Source: Chloranthus sessilifolius
Taxonomy: Eukaryota; Streptophyta; Magnoliopsida; Chloranthales; Chloranthaceae
Direction of reading: 5' to 3'
Length of the DNA: 64,000 nucleotides
NCBI GenBank assembly: GCA_021018995.1
Contig: CM037590.1
Span: forward strand, 68,853,597 to 68,917,596
Made by a program: the position numbers and the translations under genes. Positions within the stretch are counted from its first letter, which is position 1, and each line of letters begins with the position of its first letter. Positions 32,828 through 45,085 of the stretch are shown in pieces. The notes beneath the pieces were generated by a model. It made no database searches and was not told the origin of the DNA. It saw nothing but the letters and a program-made list of their open reading frames with translations.

Positions 32828-34126
32828 ATGGCACCGCGAAGAAATGGTGAGGGATCTTCATCCCAAGGAGATGAAAAGTTGACGACAATTACAATGAAAG
32901 ATGTGGCCCAGTTGAATGAGGCCCATCAGCAAGAGACTGCCAGATTGATCCAAGGGTTCAACCAGCAGCTGGAGCAGCAGACCAAAACTTATCAGGACCT
33001 GATTGCCCAGCAACTGAACAATCCTGCCAACCGATGTCCGGGTACACCCCCACCAACGGCTCGGTTTGATAACTATTATAACGGATATGTGACTTTCTCC
33101 AGGGCTCGACCTCCGCACTTCCACGGACAGTTGGATCCTGATACCGCTGACGATTGGATTACACAAATAGAGAAAATTTTCAAAGTCTCTACTCCAGCAG
33201 AAAATGAGAAAGTGCCTTGGGCCGTGATGTGCTTGCAAAGCGATGGCGATGCACAAAATTGGTGGACATCAGCGAAAAGATTAGCAGACAGGGAAGAAGA
33301 AGAACACTGGACTTGGCAGCAGTTCAGAGAAGTATTTTATAACAAATACTTTACCGATGCCACCAAGACTCAGAAAAAGAGCGAGTTCTTAGCACTACAG
33401 CAAGGAAATCTATCCGTGACTGAGTACGAGGCGAAGTTCGATCGACTCTCCCGATTCGCCTCCATGTTGGTATCAGATGAAGCTGAAAAGTGTTACCATT
33501 TTCAGAAGGGGCTCAATCCCGTTATCAGGAGCAAAATTGCAGCAATGAAAATTTCCACCTATGGAGAGCTTGTAGAACGAGCTCATATCCAAGAGCAAGA
33601 AAATGGAGAACTACGCGCTCAGCATGTAGCCCGTCTAACAACTCAGAGGGGTAAACCAAATCATGAAGGCTTTTCGTCCCTTACTTCGAGAGCACCTCAT
33701 TCTAGCAAAGAAGGCTTCGACCGCACTCAAACTCGCCCGCCTGTAGAGTCGCCCCTGATCCGGCACTCAGAGTCGCACCATCGTCAAAGTTACACCCACC
33801 TCGGGCCACTACAACCCCACCGATCGAGAGGTGTAATATCTACGACACCCCAAGAATGCTCCTAACACCCAAGAAACCTTACTTTGTTCCGCACCAACCT
33901 TGTACCAAGTGCAAGAAACATAAACCGGGTGAGTGTTTGTTATACTCAAGTGTGTGTTTCCGATGTAAGAAGCCAGGACACTTTATTCGTGACTGCCCAG
34001 AGCGAGACCCAGCCGCAGATATTTATTTTAGAGGTCAGCAACAACAACTGCAACAACCTCGAGCGCAGGGTCGAGTTTTCGCCATGTCTCAGCAGGACGC
34101 TTTAGCTACCGATGAGGTCGTTCAGG
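32828..34126 (+). pseudogene. gag: Gag of B, second copy
   Basis: The better preserved copy: 345 codons are open from ATG 32828, covering a coiled-coil-like Gln-rich N-terminus ('QQLEQQTKTYQDLIAQQ') and the Gag core with 'WTWQQFREVFYNKYF'. The frame breaks near 33710-33860. The zinc knuckle CFRCKKPGHFIRDC continues in another frame (33856 onward) and ends at the donor CAGG|GTATGA. Confidence 0.87.
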
Positions 34127-34278
34127 GTATGAATTTTTCCTTGTCTAATTTTCTTTAAGCTTTACTCCCTCATGATTGCTTTTATAACTTATTCTGTGTA
34201 TGAGTTTAATCTATTATTTTCTTGAGAATGTTATGCCATGTATAACTTAGATCACATATAAACCCTTGTGTAATTCAG
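34127..34278 (+). other. Intron between Gag and protease (B, copy 2)
   Basis: 152 bp, same sites as 25931-26082. Joins VVQG to TIKVFRPVDLSSCHAWVLID in frame. Confidence 0.7.
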
Positions 34279-37200
34279 GAACTATAAAAGTTTTTAGACC
34301 TGTCGATTTGTCCAGTTGTCATGCTTGGGTCTTGATCGACTCTGGATCGACCTACTCTTTGATTACACCGAGTTTTGTTTCTGAAATCGGAGCTAAGCCC
34401 GTATCGATGGATAGTACACTTGCGATTTCTACGCCGTCAGGGGAAGTGATGATGGCATCTAAAGTTTGGTCTTAGTAATTGGAACACATGAGTTACCCGT
34501 AGATCTTGTGGTGCTCGGATTCCAAGATTTTGTTATAAACCTCGGCATGGATTGGTTGGCGGCTTATCATGCCTCAGCTGATTGCTTCTTTAAAGTAGTC
34601 ATCTTCTGACCGATTGGGAGCCCTTCATTTAACTTTCACTCTATTAAAAGGGGAGGAGCAGCCCTACTTGCTGAACTCGACGGTGAACGTGATGAGAAAG
34701 CGGACCCTCGATATTCCTATAGTTGGGGAGTTCGATGTCTTCCTAGGAAGATTTACCGGACTTCCACCGACCGAGAAGTAGAGTTCAAGATTGATCTCGC
34801 CTTGCACCTTGCCGACATGGAAAGTCCTGCATCAATGGCACCAGCAGAACTGAAGGAGTTAGAGATTCAGTTGCGTGAGCTATCTGATAAGGGATTTATC
34901 CGCCGTAGTGAATCACCATGGAGAGCGCCGGTCTTATTCGTAAAGAAGAAAGATGGTTCGATGAGACTTTGAATAATAATGTTACCGTGAAGAATCGATA
35001 CCCTCTTCCTCGTATCGATGACCTATTTGATCAGCTACAGGGCGCTACTTACTTTTCAAAGATAGATCTCAGGTCCGGTTATCATCAGTTGAAAGTTAGA
35101 GCAGAAGATATTCCCAAGACTGCTTTTGGAACAAGGCATGGACACTACGAGTTCCTCGTTATGCCTTTTGGGCTCACAAACGCGCCTGCCGTGTTTATGG
35201 ACCTAATGAACCGCGTATTCAGGGAGTTTCTTGACAAGTTTGTCGTTGTATTTATCGATGATGTTCTCATTTATTCTCGCACGAAAGAAGCTCATAAGAA
35301 CCACCTTCGTATTGTGCTTCAGACTCTTCGTGAGCACAGATTGTACGCGAAATTGAGTAAGTGTGAGTTTTGGCTCGAGAAGGTATCTTTCTTGGGTCAC
35401 GTGATTTCTGCCGCGGGGATTTCCGTAGATCCATCGAAAGTTGAAGGCTATGAATTGGCAAACACCTAAGAATGTCACCGAAGTGAGGAGTTTTCTCGGC
35501 TTAGCCGGATATTATCGTAAATTTGTAGAAGGATTCTCTCGTTTGGCACTTCCGCTCACTATGCTAACCCGCAAGAACAACAAATTTGTGTGGACCGATC
35601 AGTGTGAGCAGAACTTTAATCTATTGAAGCAGAAACTCACGACAGCTCCCATTCTCACGTTACCTTCTGGACCCGGTGATTATGAAGTCTACACAGATGC
35701 TTCGGCGCGGACTTGGATGTTTGTTAGAGCAACAGAAGAGAGCCATTGCCTACGGCCAAGACAAGCAGTTGAAGCCGCATGAGAAGAATTATCCTAGGTT
35801 CATGACCTTGAGTTGGTCAGTCATCTTTGCACTTAAGATTTGGCGGCATTATCTATACGGTGAGACTTTCAAAATTTTTACCACAAGAGTCTCAAATACT
35901 TATTTTCTCGTAAAGATCTTAATTTGAGACAGAGACGTTGGATGGAATACATGAAGGACTATGATTGTTCCATTAATTACCATCCGTAAAGCAAATGTAG
36001 TTGCTGATGCTCTAAGTCGAAAATCTTCAGGACTGCTAGCACGTTTAAAGGCTTGGAAGCGCCGATGAGATTGCTCGATTGGATCTGCGACTTGACAAAA
36101 TTGGTGAGGAGTATACCTAGCAAGTATGATGGTCAAGCCTTCCTTTGTTGGTCGACGTAAATGGCCAATCCTTAGATCCCAAATTTTGAAGATTAAGGGA
36201 CGAATGAGGGCCCTAAACCAGATTTCTCTATACGATTTGTGGACCCTCCTTTTCCGAGATAGATTGTATGTCCCCGATGTTGAAATATTGCGAACGAAAT
36301 TCTCGAGGAGGCACACAACTGGATATTCGCACCTGTGAAGCACAAAATGTAGGAATATTCAAACTATTATTGGTGGCCAAATATGAAGAGAGAAATTGCA
36401 ATCGTCTCAGGTGTGTTTAGTATGCCAACAGTGAAAGTTGAGCATCGAAGCAAGCCGGTCTTTGCGCCTTACCGATTCGAGTGGAAGTGGAAAACATCTC
36501 TATGGATTTCATAGTCGGACTCCCTAGAACTTCAAGGAAGCACAACGCCATCTGGGTTATTGTGGACCGATTGACTAAGTCAGCGCACTTTCTACCTTTT
36601 AAGATTACAGATAGTGGAGACAAACTGGCTGAGACGTATCTGAAGGAAATAGTCAAGCTTCACGGGGTTCCTGTGAGCATTGTGTCGGACAGAGACACAA
36701 AATTCACTTCTGATCATTGGAAGAAATTTCAGGAAGCAATGGGCACGAGACTCAACTTCAAGATCCTTCCATCCAGAGCCGATGGTCAAACCGAAAGAGT
36801 TAATCAGATCAGAAGACATGCTTGAGCCCGCATGTTAGACTTCCGAGGTAATTGGGATGATCACGCCCTTTGATTGAGTTTTCTTATAACAATAGCTTTG
36901 CAAGCATCGGGATGTCACCTTTCAAGCTCTTTATGGCCGGGTTGTAGGACGCCTTTTGTTGGGACGAGGTTGGTGAAAGAAAGATGCTTGGGCCGGAACT
37001 CATAGAAACCACAACCGAGAAGATTAGAGTTATCCGTCAGAGATTGAAAGAAGCTCAAGACCGTCAGAAAGCCTACGCCGACAGTAGAAGACGCTTGATA
37101 GAATTTGAGGTTGGTGATTTGGTTTTCATTCGGGTGTCACCAACTAAGGGAATCATGCGTTTTGGAATGCGGGGAAAACTAAGTCCAAGATACGTGGGAC

Positions 37201-37535
37201 CTTTCATTATCACAGATCGCATCGGTGAGGTAGCATACCGAATTTCACTTCCGAGACACTTTGCCGGTATCCACAATGTGTTTCATGTGTCTATGTTGCG
37301 CAAATATTTGCCCGATCCATCTCACGTCCTTGATATCGAGCCGACTGAAGTCAGAGATGATCTGACCATCATAGAGAAGCCAGTTGGTATCGTAGATCTA
37401 AGGAGCAACTCATTAAGGGTAAATCTTTAACCGTCAAAAGTGCAAAGGCAACATCATTCACCGAATGAAGCTACTTGGGAAGGTGAAGCCGAGACTTTGG
37501 AGAAGTACCCCGACCTCATCGCTTCATGTAGGTAA
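34279..37535 (+). pseudogene. pol: Pol of B, second copy
   Basis: Protease active site 'LIDSGSTYSL' is intact (about 34334). RT catalytic FIDD is kept (about 35256). The RT 'CIDYRQ' segment is deleted near 34970. RNase H is broken near 35705 and 35760-35830. Integrase: 'MDFIVGLPRTSRKHNAIWVI' (36502), 'VSDRDTKF' and a damaged region 36750-36960, then an intact C-terminal frame 36984-37430 and a chromodomain with frame breaks to TAA at 37533-37535. More indels than copy 1 in the RNase H and integrase regions. Confidence 0.87.
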
Positions 37536-37570
37536 TTTTCGAGGACGAAAATATTATAAGGGGGAGAGAA

Positions 37571-40500
37571 TGTGACAACCCAGATTTTTAGAATTTATTT
37601 AAACGGTGGTAGATGACGCACCCTAATAACGCCCACATCGTAATCGAAACCCACCTTTTAAAATAGAAAATTTCTAATTTTTCCCATATCAAAATTAGAC
37701 TCATTGCGAAGTGCTCGTCGATACGATTCCAACGATATATAATTTGACGATTTCTGACAAGAATATAAAAAGTTATACCCATTTTAACTAATCAAGCAAG
37801 TCAAAGGGTATAATTGTAATTTCGGGAGAGAAACACCAATTGGTTTGGTGCTTATGCAAAACGTTGGAAAGAAACCTTTTCTCAAGCTATCCAAGTTACG
37901 TATGAATTCTTATTCCGTGTAAAAATCTCCTATTCTATTAAATCTCCTACGAAAAGTGTTAATTAGAGTTTACCTAAAATTTTATACCATTATAAATAAA
38001 ACTTTAAAAGCTCTCTCCTCTCAATAATAAGAAATTATTCTCTCTCGAGACTTAGAGGAGCCGATGCCTTGGGAATCGACCTTTTCAACCCGAATCGCCG
38101 TTGATCTTCCGTCACGCTCAAGAGGTGGGTACCTATCAATCCATCTTATTCTTCTCGGATCCCGTCAGATAGGATGCTCGATCACAAGACGACGGGATTT
38201 AAAAATCTTATTTAAACCCAAATATCTCATAAATTAATAGATCTATATATTTAATATATGCTTTCCTTGAAAGTTATATATTTTGTAAATTGGGTTTATA
38301 TGTTATTTCTCTTTTCTTTTCAAAATTCCTTTTGTTTGAGCCATTAATATTCTACCTTATATTAGTCTCAGATATTTAATATGTTTACTTTTCTTTATGT
38401 CTCAGAAATTAATTAAATTTTAATACTTATAAATTTGATAGATTGACTTAATTGACATAATATCATATTGATATTATTTATTTCTAAATCTATATAGTAT
38501 AAATTTATCCTTCTACTAAGACTATAATAATATATATTATTGTTGCAAGTTTATATTATTATTTATTTAAAATTAATTAAGCCCAAAAATTTAATTATAT
38601 TTTTATTTTATTTAAATAAATAATAGATTGCACCAACTTAAAGTTTTGGGTCCGAACTTGCGGCTATTAACCCGAATTCACGTCCATGAACCCGACCTTG
38701 ACCATTGATGCACTGTTATTTTGGCCATAACTTTTTACTTCGACCTCGGATTAATGCAATTCTTGTGGCATTAAAAGAAGACAATGAAGCTTTACAACTT
38801 TGTGTGAAATAGCCATTTCACGAATCAATTACTTTAAAGGTCAAAATAGAGCAACAAGTCGGGTTCAATTTTAAATAAATCAAGGCTATTCGAATTTAAG
38901 ATTATTTTCTAATTCTCATGACCAAAGTTCCTGTATATATTATATTGTAAGGTCTTTCGATCGATGGTCATGATAAATCATAACTTAATAAGTATAAATA
39001 TTATTTAATTTAATTATCTAATTATTATATATATATATATCAATTTTATCGCTTCAACGCGACCTCTTCGATAATACAAAGTGTTAGAACTTCGATGTCT
39101 TTATGAAATCGAACTCTGACTTTTACGATTATCGAAATCACACTTATAACTCTATTCTATAATTATATTAGTGTGGTATGTAAATAAACATAAATATAAG
39201 CATAATCAGAATTTAAGTATAAATCGTTCTGTATGTGTGATACTTTTGTATTTGCAACTTAATCAATTTATACGAGTTAAGAATATGTTAGATCATGAGT
39301 ACGAGAGTGCATGAGATCATGCCCACGCCATGGTGATTCACGAGATGGTATCGGCGAGGAATACACCGTATTCACATGCCTTACAACTCATGGTGGAATG
39401 GGACCCATGACGTGGGTGAGTGTGAATTCAAAGTAACTGACACATATCTGATGATCCTATCACCCCGAGTTTTAATACGAGAGGATAAGATATGAGATAT
39501 GATATGAGAATTGGGCGTTGGGCCTTTAGCTGTGGTAAGGTTTCTTTTACGGTCACGTGAAACTCGTAATATTAGGCGCCATGTATCGGATGCAACCTCT
39601 ATGATAGTATAAACTATCACATGAAGTACATCCAGGTTACTACGGAACCTTTTTCTTGGGAAGCGTGAATTAGGAAGGTTGCCTCACTATAGTTTGTCAT
39701 AGGATTAAGTGTAAGAGTATGATAAGATATGAGTATGAGATAAGATAAGTTATGATACGAGTACGATAATAAGACATCGCTGTGTAGGCCAGCAAAAGAT
39801 AAAGAACTTAAGTCTCTGTACGTGCCGTTCCTTGCGTAGCCACCGTAAGGGCAACAACGTCTTTCAGCCAAGACGGATCTCTGGGAGAGATTATGAGTAT
39901 GAGTGAGTTATGAGTGAGTTTGGCCATTATGTCTCCCCATTGGCTGGGTGGTGGAGTATGAGTATGACACGAGGGCGTTATAATATGGTGGTATGATACT
40001 ATGTTGACCCTCCCATAGTAGCTCGAGCAGCGACTCTGGCACAGGTCGTTTAGGATTTCACTAGTATGTTAGTTACGTTCATGCGATGTCTGAGTACGTA
40101 TGCGAGAATGATAATAAGACATGATATAATATGTTATGAGATATGGTAAGGCACGTTAGGATATGAGTGTCTAGATCATGGTCTTGCATTTATGATATGA
40201 TATGAGTTTTACGATATGCACGTGATTTTGTCTTCCTTTTGTTATCTGCTTTGAGATATTATGTTTATCACTCACAAGATGCACCCACAATGCACCTGAG
40301 TAGTATGGGGTGGATTGGTGGTGTATCCACTGAGTTTACGTGACTGAGTAAACTCATCCCACGATAATCTAACAGTTGCAGGTGATTACGCTGGTGGAGT
40401 AGACGCTGGCCATCTAGATCTCGCCGACGCTGATTTCATTGATTCCGCGGGCGTTGAGTACCAGGAGCCTTTGGAGGGCGACGCTGCCGGTTATCAGGAG

Positions 40501-40843
40501 GACTACGGTGCTGATCTTGATTCGAGTGCCGGTTACTGATCATTGTGGACTTGGTATTGAGTTTTATTGATACTAGTACTACGGATTTTATAGTTTATTT
40601 TATCGGATTTGTCTCCGACTGGATTTACATTTTATTGGTGGATTATGATTTTATTACACTTATTCAGCATTTATGATTATTTTATATTCCACTTTGGTAT
40701 GTTGGCTTTCACGGATTTCGTGGAACCATTATTGCACGAGAACTCTGATTAGGTGTATGTCCGCTTAGCATATCCGGGATATGTGCGGGTCATAACTCGG
40801 AATTCTAGGCCCTCGGGATGGGGTAGAATTTCGGGTCGTGACA
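37571..40843 (+). repeat. LTR B3 (right)
   Basis: 3273 bp, begins TGTGACAACCC and ends GTGACA before the GTTTA duplication. TATA 37991-37998. Small deletions lie in exon 1 (near 38112). Its acidic exon is listed separately. Confidence 0.92.
40382..40539 (+). CDS. Acidic tail exon in LTR B3
   Basis: 158 nt, open, ending GYTGA-equivalent codons (Gly-Tyr-stop), with Asn-to-Asp and Ser-to-Gly changes from B1. Confidence 0.45.
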
Positions 40844-40848
40844 GTTTA

Positions 40849-41050
40849 AGTGGGCTTCAGCGAGGACCGGGGAGTCGTCGAGATGCATCGGCCGCCGTGG
40901 AATGGAACATGGCGGGGACATATGTTTGTCGTCATGTCACATAGCCGATGAGATGATTGTCACATTGCGTAAGTACGTAATAATCTTTAATAAGTCCTTG
41001 AAATATTTGTGAAATTTTTTGTGGTTTATTCTATTCAGCTAGCTTAAAAA
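40849..41050. other. Spacer, no gene seen
   Basis: Unique-looking sequence right of the compound element. I see no coding or repeat signal. Confidence 0.5.
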
Positions 41051-41054
41051 AGGA

Positions 41055-41460
41055 AAGAGTAGCTTTATTACCACGAATGGAATCGTGGAGGGCACCTACG
41101 CCAAAAACCATTGCTTGCTATGACTCTCAGATGATAGAGATTGTATTTTGCCCAAATCTTCCACACAAAGGGGGTCTTGAGACCATGAGCATAACATCAT
41201 ATGGTCATTTTTTATTTCACGTGGTACAGATCTAAAAAAAGTGTCCCTAAAATCACATAGCACACATCTCGCTCAATTGTGGTTTTAGGGCCATGTTTTT
41301 GGGAATGGTATCATGTGGAATAAAAAACTGATTGTCTAATGGTATGCCTAAGATTTTAAAATCCTTTGTTGAAAGATTGGGGCTAAAAATGATTGTTTCG
41401 GCCTAGGTATCCTCAAGATTCTGTGGGTGTTACCCAAAAGCGTAACATCAATGGAACAAT
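41055..41460. mobile_element. Diverged foldback MITE related to 47394-47816
   Basis: Shares 'aagagtag', 'gcacctacgcc', 'cttccacacaaagg..tcttgagaccatg', 'atggtcattttt.atttcac' and 'ccctaaaatcaca' with the MITE at 47394-47816. The second half is roughly the inverse of the first. Ends are approximate. Confidence 0.5.
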
Positions 41461-42013
41461 TACATCATAGATTTGAGATGGAGCATCTAATTCTATCCAG
41501 AAGTGTTTGCTTTAGATGAAAGAAGCCAAATGTTTTAATTTTATAAATCATCAGTTGAAATATGGTTCTAAGCACTAGGTTGAAATTCTGTATACTAGGT
41601 TGTTTACTTGAAGGCTACTCGGTCTCTTTATCGTATCTTCCCTTCAGACACAAAAGGCAAGGATTTCCATATAAGATAATCAGGATTAATTGTCAATTAA
41701 ACCTTAGTTTTCTGATATGAATTATCCAGGGCCGATATCAAGTCACCACGTATCATTTAAGAAAGATGTATGGTTTGATGGAAGTCAAGCTTGTGACAGA
41801 AGGTGAATCTGTAAAGAAGGTTGTATAGCTTTGCAGTGTTTTTTCTTCCGTGTATCCAAAATCCGAAACGTCTCATCCGAGATGTTTCATTTCGGAAAAA
41901 ATTTATTACCATCAGACTGATACACTCTGCACAACAAGTCCAAAAGCACTTTAAACAAAAAGCATCAATTAAATGAATTCAATTATCTACTACAACACAT
42001 AGGTTAACTCTCA
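41461..42013. other. 3' flank of PPR gene
   Basis: AT-rich region downstream of the minus-strand PPR gene, probably including its 3' UTR. No other gene is seen. Confidence 0.45.
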
Positions 42014-44047
42014 CTAGTCACTAATTATGTTTAGCAAGTTGGCTACATGATGACTACTCTCTCTTTCTCTCCAAATATTTTCTCTAGTTAGATATAGAAG
42101 CAAGGAGTTCCATATATAATGATCAGGAACAAGACCTTTGTCAACCATTTGAACTAAAAGCCCAAAACCCCTTTCAAAATATCCTTCCTCACAAACACCA
42201 TCAATCAAAAGGCCATAAGTGCCTGTATTAGGAAAGGAACCTCTATCCATCATCTCCTCCATGAGATTCAAACCACTGTTTACTTGCCCTTCCTTACAAA
42301 ACCCTCCAATCAAAGCATTATACGTCGAAACAACTGGAAGGTACGAATTGCAGACCATCTCATTCACCATCTCAAATGCTTCTTTCACATTCCCTCCTTT
42401 GCAAAACAAGTCGATCAATGCAATATAGACAAGAACACTAGGAGCACCACCTTCACTAACCATTTGATCATAGACCCTCTTTGCTTCTTCAATCTTGCCA
42501 TCCTTACAGAATCCCAATATGCTCAAACTCCTATTAACAGCTCTAGGAAAAACAGTTTCCATCTTTTTGAGACACTCGTAAGCTTCCTCAAATCTATTTT
42601 CTCTATACAAACCATATAAAATACTATTGTAAGGACTAATCTTTCCAACATGTTTCCCTCGGCGCTCCTCCATTATATCTAAAACCGTGAACCCATCTTC
42701 AACTCTACCTCCTAAACACAATCCTCGAATCAACGTATCATAAGTAACAAAATCCGGGAGCACCCCATCCCTTTGCATCTCGTGGAACAATTCAAGACCC
42801 AAATCCAAGTCGCCCGACTCGCACAACCCTGAAATCAAAGCATTATAAGTGCTCACATTTGGTAGGCAGCCTTTTCTTTCCATCTCCTTCAAAACCCGTT
42901 TTCCGACCTTCACTTTCCCTAATTGACAGAATCCTTTGATCAAGGTATTGTAAGTTACAGCATCAACCACACCCCCCTTCTTCTCTACCCTATCCAATAC
43001 CTCAACTGCTTCCGTAACCCGACCTTGGTTACATAGAATCTCGACAACTTTCGTGACTGTGACGACGTCAGGGACAAACCCGAGAGAAAAACACTTCTCT
43101 AACAAAACAAGGGCTTGTATCAAACCACCTTCTCTACAATACCCAGATATCAAAACATTGAATGTGACACCATTTGGATGTACCATCTCATTCATCAAAC
43201 TCCTACCCCTCCCAACCTTCTCATTTTTACAAAGCCCATGAATTAAAGTATTGTAAATCACAGTATTCGGCGTCAACCCGCTACGTTTCATCGATTGTAA
43301 CAACTTAAACCCCTCATTGATCCGATTAGTCAAACAAAGACCCTTCATTAAGATCCCATAAGTATAATCATCACCTTTAATTCCACACCCCATCATTTTC
43401 TTCCTAAAGAAGTTCCTAGCTAAATCAATATCTTCTTTAACAAGAACATCAAGTATCGAGTTATAAATTTTCAAAGACGGGTTCTTACCGAAGTGGGAGA
43501 TTAGATTGAGCATGCCAATCGCTTGTTCTGTCATTTGATTGCGGCCGAAGGCGCGGATGATAACTATGAAAATGTCCTCATCTGGTGGCGATCCGATCGA
43601 GCAGTGGAGATCGTGGAGGACTCGGTTTACGGCCTCGAATTGACGGAAGGAGCAGAGTTTTTGGATGAGAGCTCTGTAGGTGGATTGATTGTGGAGGAAA
43701 TTGGAGATTTTGGAGGCCCATTCGAAGGTTTGGAAAGCTTTTGAGGGGGTTTTCTCATCTAGAATGAGCTGGGCTATGTGTTGGTGAGTTGGAATTGAAG
43801 AAGATGAAATTTGAATGGATAATAATTTGAAAAGAATCAGGTGGGTGGGAGCGAAGATTAGGGATTTAGAAGGGTTGAGCATCTGGGCGTTTGAGAGTAA
43901 CCCTAAGGTTATCTTATCCAACGGTCGAATTGATTTGTAGTTTGTGATTTTAGAGAAGAGAATATATGAGATGTTAATATCTGATCGCTGAAAAAGTAAG
44001 CTCTTCTGATCAATTAAAGCCGTCTGCAAGCTGCAGCAGTACGCCAA
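42014..44047 (-). CDS. P-class pentatricopeptide-repeat protein
   Basis: 677 residues, single exon, intact. After a divergent N-terminus (about 85 residues, possibly an organelle-targeting peptide), tandem 35-residue PPR motifs of the P type run from about residue 120 to 655. Examples are '[20 protein letters not shown]', '[20 protein letters not shown]', '[20 protein letters not shown]' and '[20 protein letters not shown]'. No E, DYW or SMR domain is visible. PPR proteins bind organellar RNA, one motif per base. Sequence and length closely resemble Arabidopsis At2g17525 (annotated as mitochondrial); this is from memory and not verified. A later Met at residue 55 is an alternative start. This is the only intact ordinary host gene in the window. 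Confidence 0.93.
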   Translation of the reverse strand: MAYCCSLQTALIDQKSLLFQRSDINISYILFSKITNYKSIRPLDKITLGLLSNAQMLNPSKSLIFAPTHLILFKLLSIQISSSSIPTHQHIAQLILDEKTPSKAFQTFEWASKISNFLHNQSTYRALIQKLCSFRQFEAVNRVLHDLHCSIGSPPDEDIFIVIIRAFGRNQMTEQAIGMLNLISHFGKNPSLKIYNSILDVLVKEDIDLARNFFRKKMMGCGIKGDDYTYGILMKGLCLTNRINEGFKLLQSMKRSGLTPNTVIYNTLIHGLCKNEKVGRGRSLMNEMVHPNGVTFNVLISGYCREGGLIQALVLLEKCFSLGFVPDVVTVTKVVEILCNQGRVTEAVEVLDRVEKKGGVVDAVTYNTLIKGFCQLGKVKVGKRVLKEMERKGCLPNVSTYNALISGLCESGDLDLGLELFHEMQRDGVLPDFVTYDTLIRGLCLGGRVEDGFTVLDIMEERRGKHVGKISPYNSILYGLYRENRFEEAYECLKKMETVFPRAVNRSLSILGFCKDGKIEEAKRVYDQMVSEGGAPSVLVYIALIDLFCKGGNVKEAFEMVNEMVCNSYLPVVSTYNALIGGFCKEGQVNSGLNLMEEMMDRGSFPNTGTYGLLIDGVCEEGYFERGFGLLVQMVDKGLVPDHYIWNSLLLYLTRENIWRERESSHHVANLLNIISD

Positions 44048-44349
44048 TTAGAGGATCGATCATTGACTGTCAATGCAATTTAATCATTTTCACCCTCTGA
44101 TCAAGACCATGCAAATGAACAAGCGTGGACTTTCATTAAGTGGCTGCTTTCAGTAATTAGGTGAGCTCGAACAGATGCACCCTCAAATAAGCTTGGGTGC
44201 TACTGCCACACCACCTTATCTTTCAACCGCCTCCCTCAAGCAAAGCAAAAAGAGTTGGTCTACAATGGGTGTCCACCCTTCATGTGCATTAAAGCAGTTC
44301 ACACATCTGGGTGACTACGTCATTTGCACAGACTTCTATGCATTGGAAG
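44048..44349. promoter_or_regulatory. Upstream region of PPR gene
   Basis: Short intergenic region 5' of the minus-strand PPR gene before the next MITE. No clear TATA box stands out. It is the only space available for its proximal promoter. Confidence 0.35.
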
Positions 44350-44542
44350 CATGGATCAAAATTTTGCCCGATACCTCCGATATGGTACATTGAATGTACC
44401 GTATCGACTATATGTATGGGTCATACCGAACGATATAATCAATGTATCATTCGATACAGACCGATACTGATACATATTGTTCGATATGTATCGATTTTGG
44501 GCTCCGACGATATGTATCGATTTTTCAGCATTTTAATCTATG
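44350..44542 (+). mobile_element. 'GATACGGTACATT' MITE, copy 3
   Basis: Flanked by ATTGGAAG at 44342-44349 and 44543-44550. Ends CATGGATCAAAAT and ATTTTAATCTATG. Diverged interior palindrome 'gatatggtacattgaatgtaccgtatc'-like near 44380-44406 (written here only as its two half-sites). It lies about 300 bp upstream of the PPR start. Confidence 0.7.
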
Positions 44543-44550
44543 ATTGGAAG

Positions 44551-45012
44551 TCCGTGTCTATCATGCAGTCATACAGATGTGTGGACTGCCACCATGATGG
44601 GTGGACACTCATTGTAGACTAACTCAAGTAAAAATCCGTTGGTTCTTGTTTTGAATCAAATAATAGAGATTTTTGTTCCTAATCTTCAACAAAATAAATT
44701 TTGAGCTTATGACCCTGCCATCACAAAGTCATATATTGATTCCGGTGAAACACATCCCTTAAAGTAAATTTGAGCCACGTTTAATGGTATGATGTGATTA
44801 AGTTCACTTTTTGAGATGTGTGCCGCATGAAATCTAACAATATAATGGTAGGTGTATGAGCTCATGACCTACTATGTAGCATAGTGGGATAAAAGTATTT
44901 TCTATCATATGACTCAAAACAGTCAAAGGAGGTAGTTGTAACATAAGGTGGCGTCATAGTAACAACTTAAATAAAGAGCTGATATTAGGAAATGAACCCA
45001 TCACATAAGGAC
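44551..45012. other. Degenerate MITE-like spacer
   Basis: Contains words of the 47394-type MITE such as 'atgtgtgccgcatgaaatc' and 'gagctcatgacct'. No gene. Confidence 0.4.
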
Positions 45013-45085
45013 AAGGCCGGCCCAGAGATTTCAGGGGCCTATGGCGAGATTCCGAAATGAGGCCTATTATATTAAAAAAAAAAAT
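45013..45085 (+). mobile_element. hAT-like terminal fragment
   Basis: Begins caaggccggcccagag and continues 'ggggcctatggcgag...aaatgaggcct', the same end type as 46305 and 18073 (inverted). No partner end was identified. Confidence 0.45.

Larger units (their letters stand above)
21204..40843 (+). mobile_element. Tandem Ty3/gypsy compound B (LTR-int-LTR-int-LTR)
   Basis: Three LTRs (21204-24495, 29427-32732, 37571-40843) alternate with two internal regions (24496-29426 and 32733-37570), all in the same direction. The whole 19.6-kb unit is bounded by the single 5-bp repeat GTTTA (21199-21203 and 40844-40848), and the inner LTR boundaries lack their own duplications. This is the expected product of unequal recombination between LTRs of one insertion, not of two insertions. 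Copies are near-identical apart from small indels. Each internal region encodes Gag, then an intron, then protease-RT-RNase H-integrase-chromodomain. Confidence 0.93.

Noticed and set aside
43523..43744. Plus-strand frame inside the PPR gene
   Set aside because: Antisense shadow of the PPR coding sequence.
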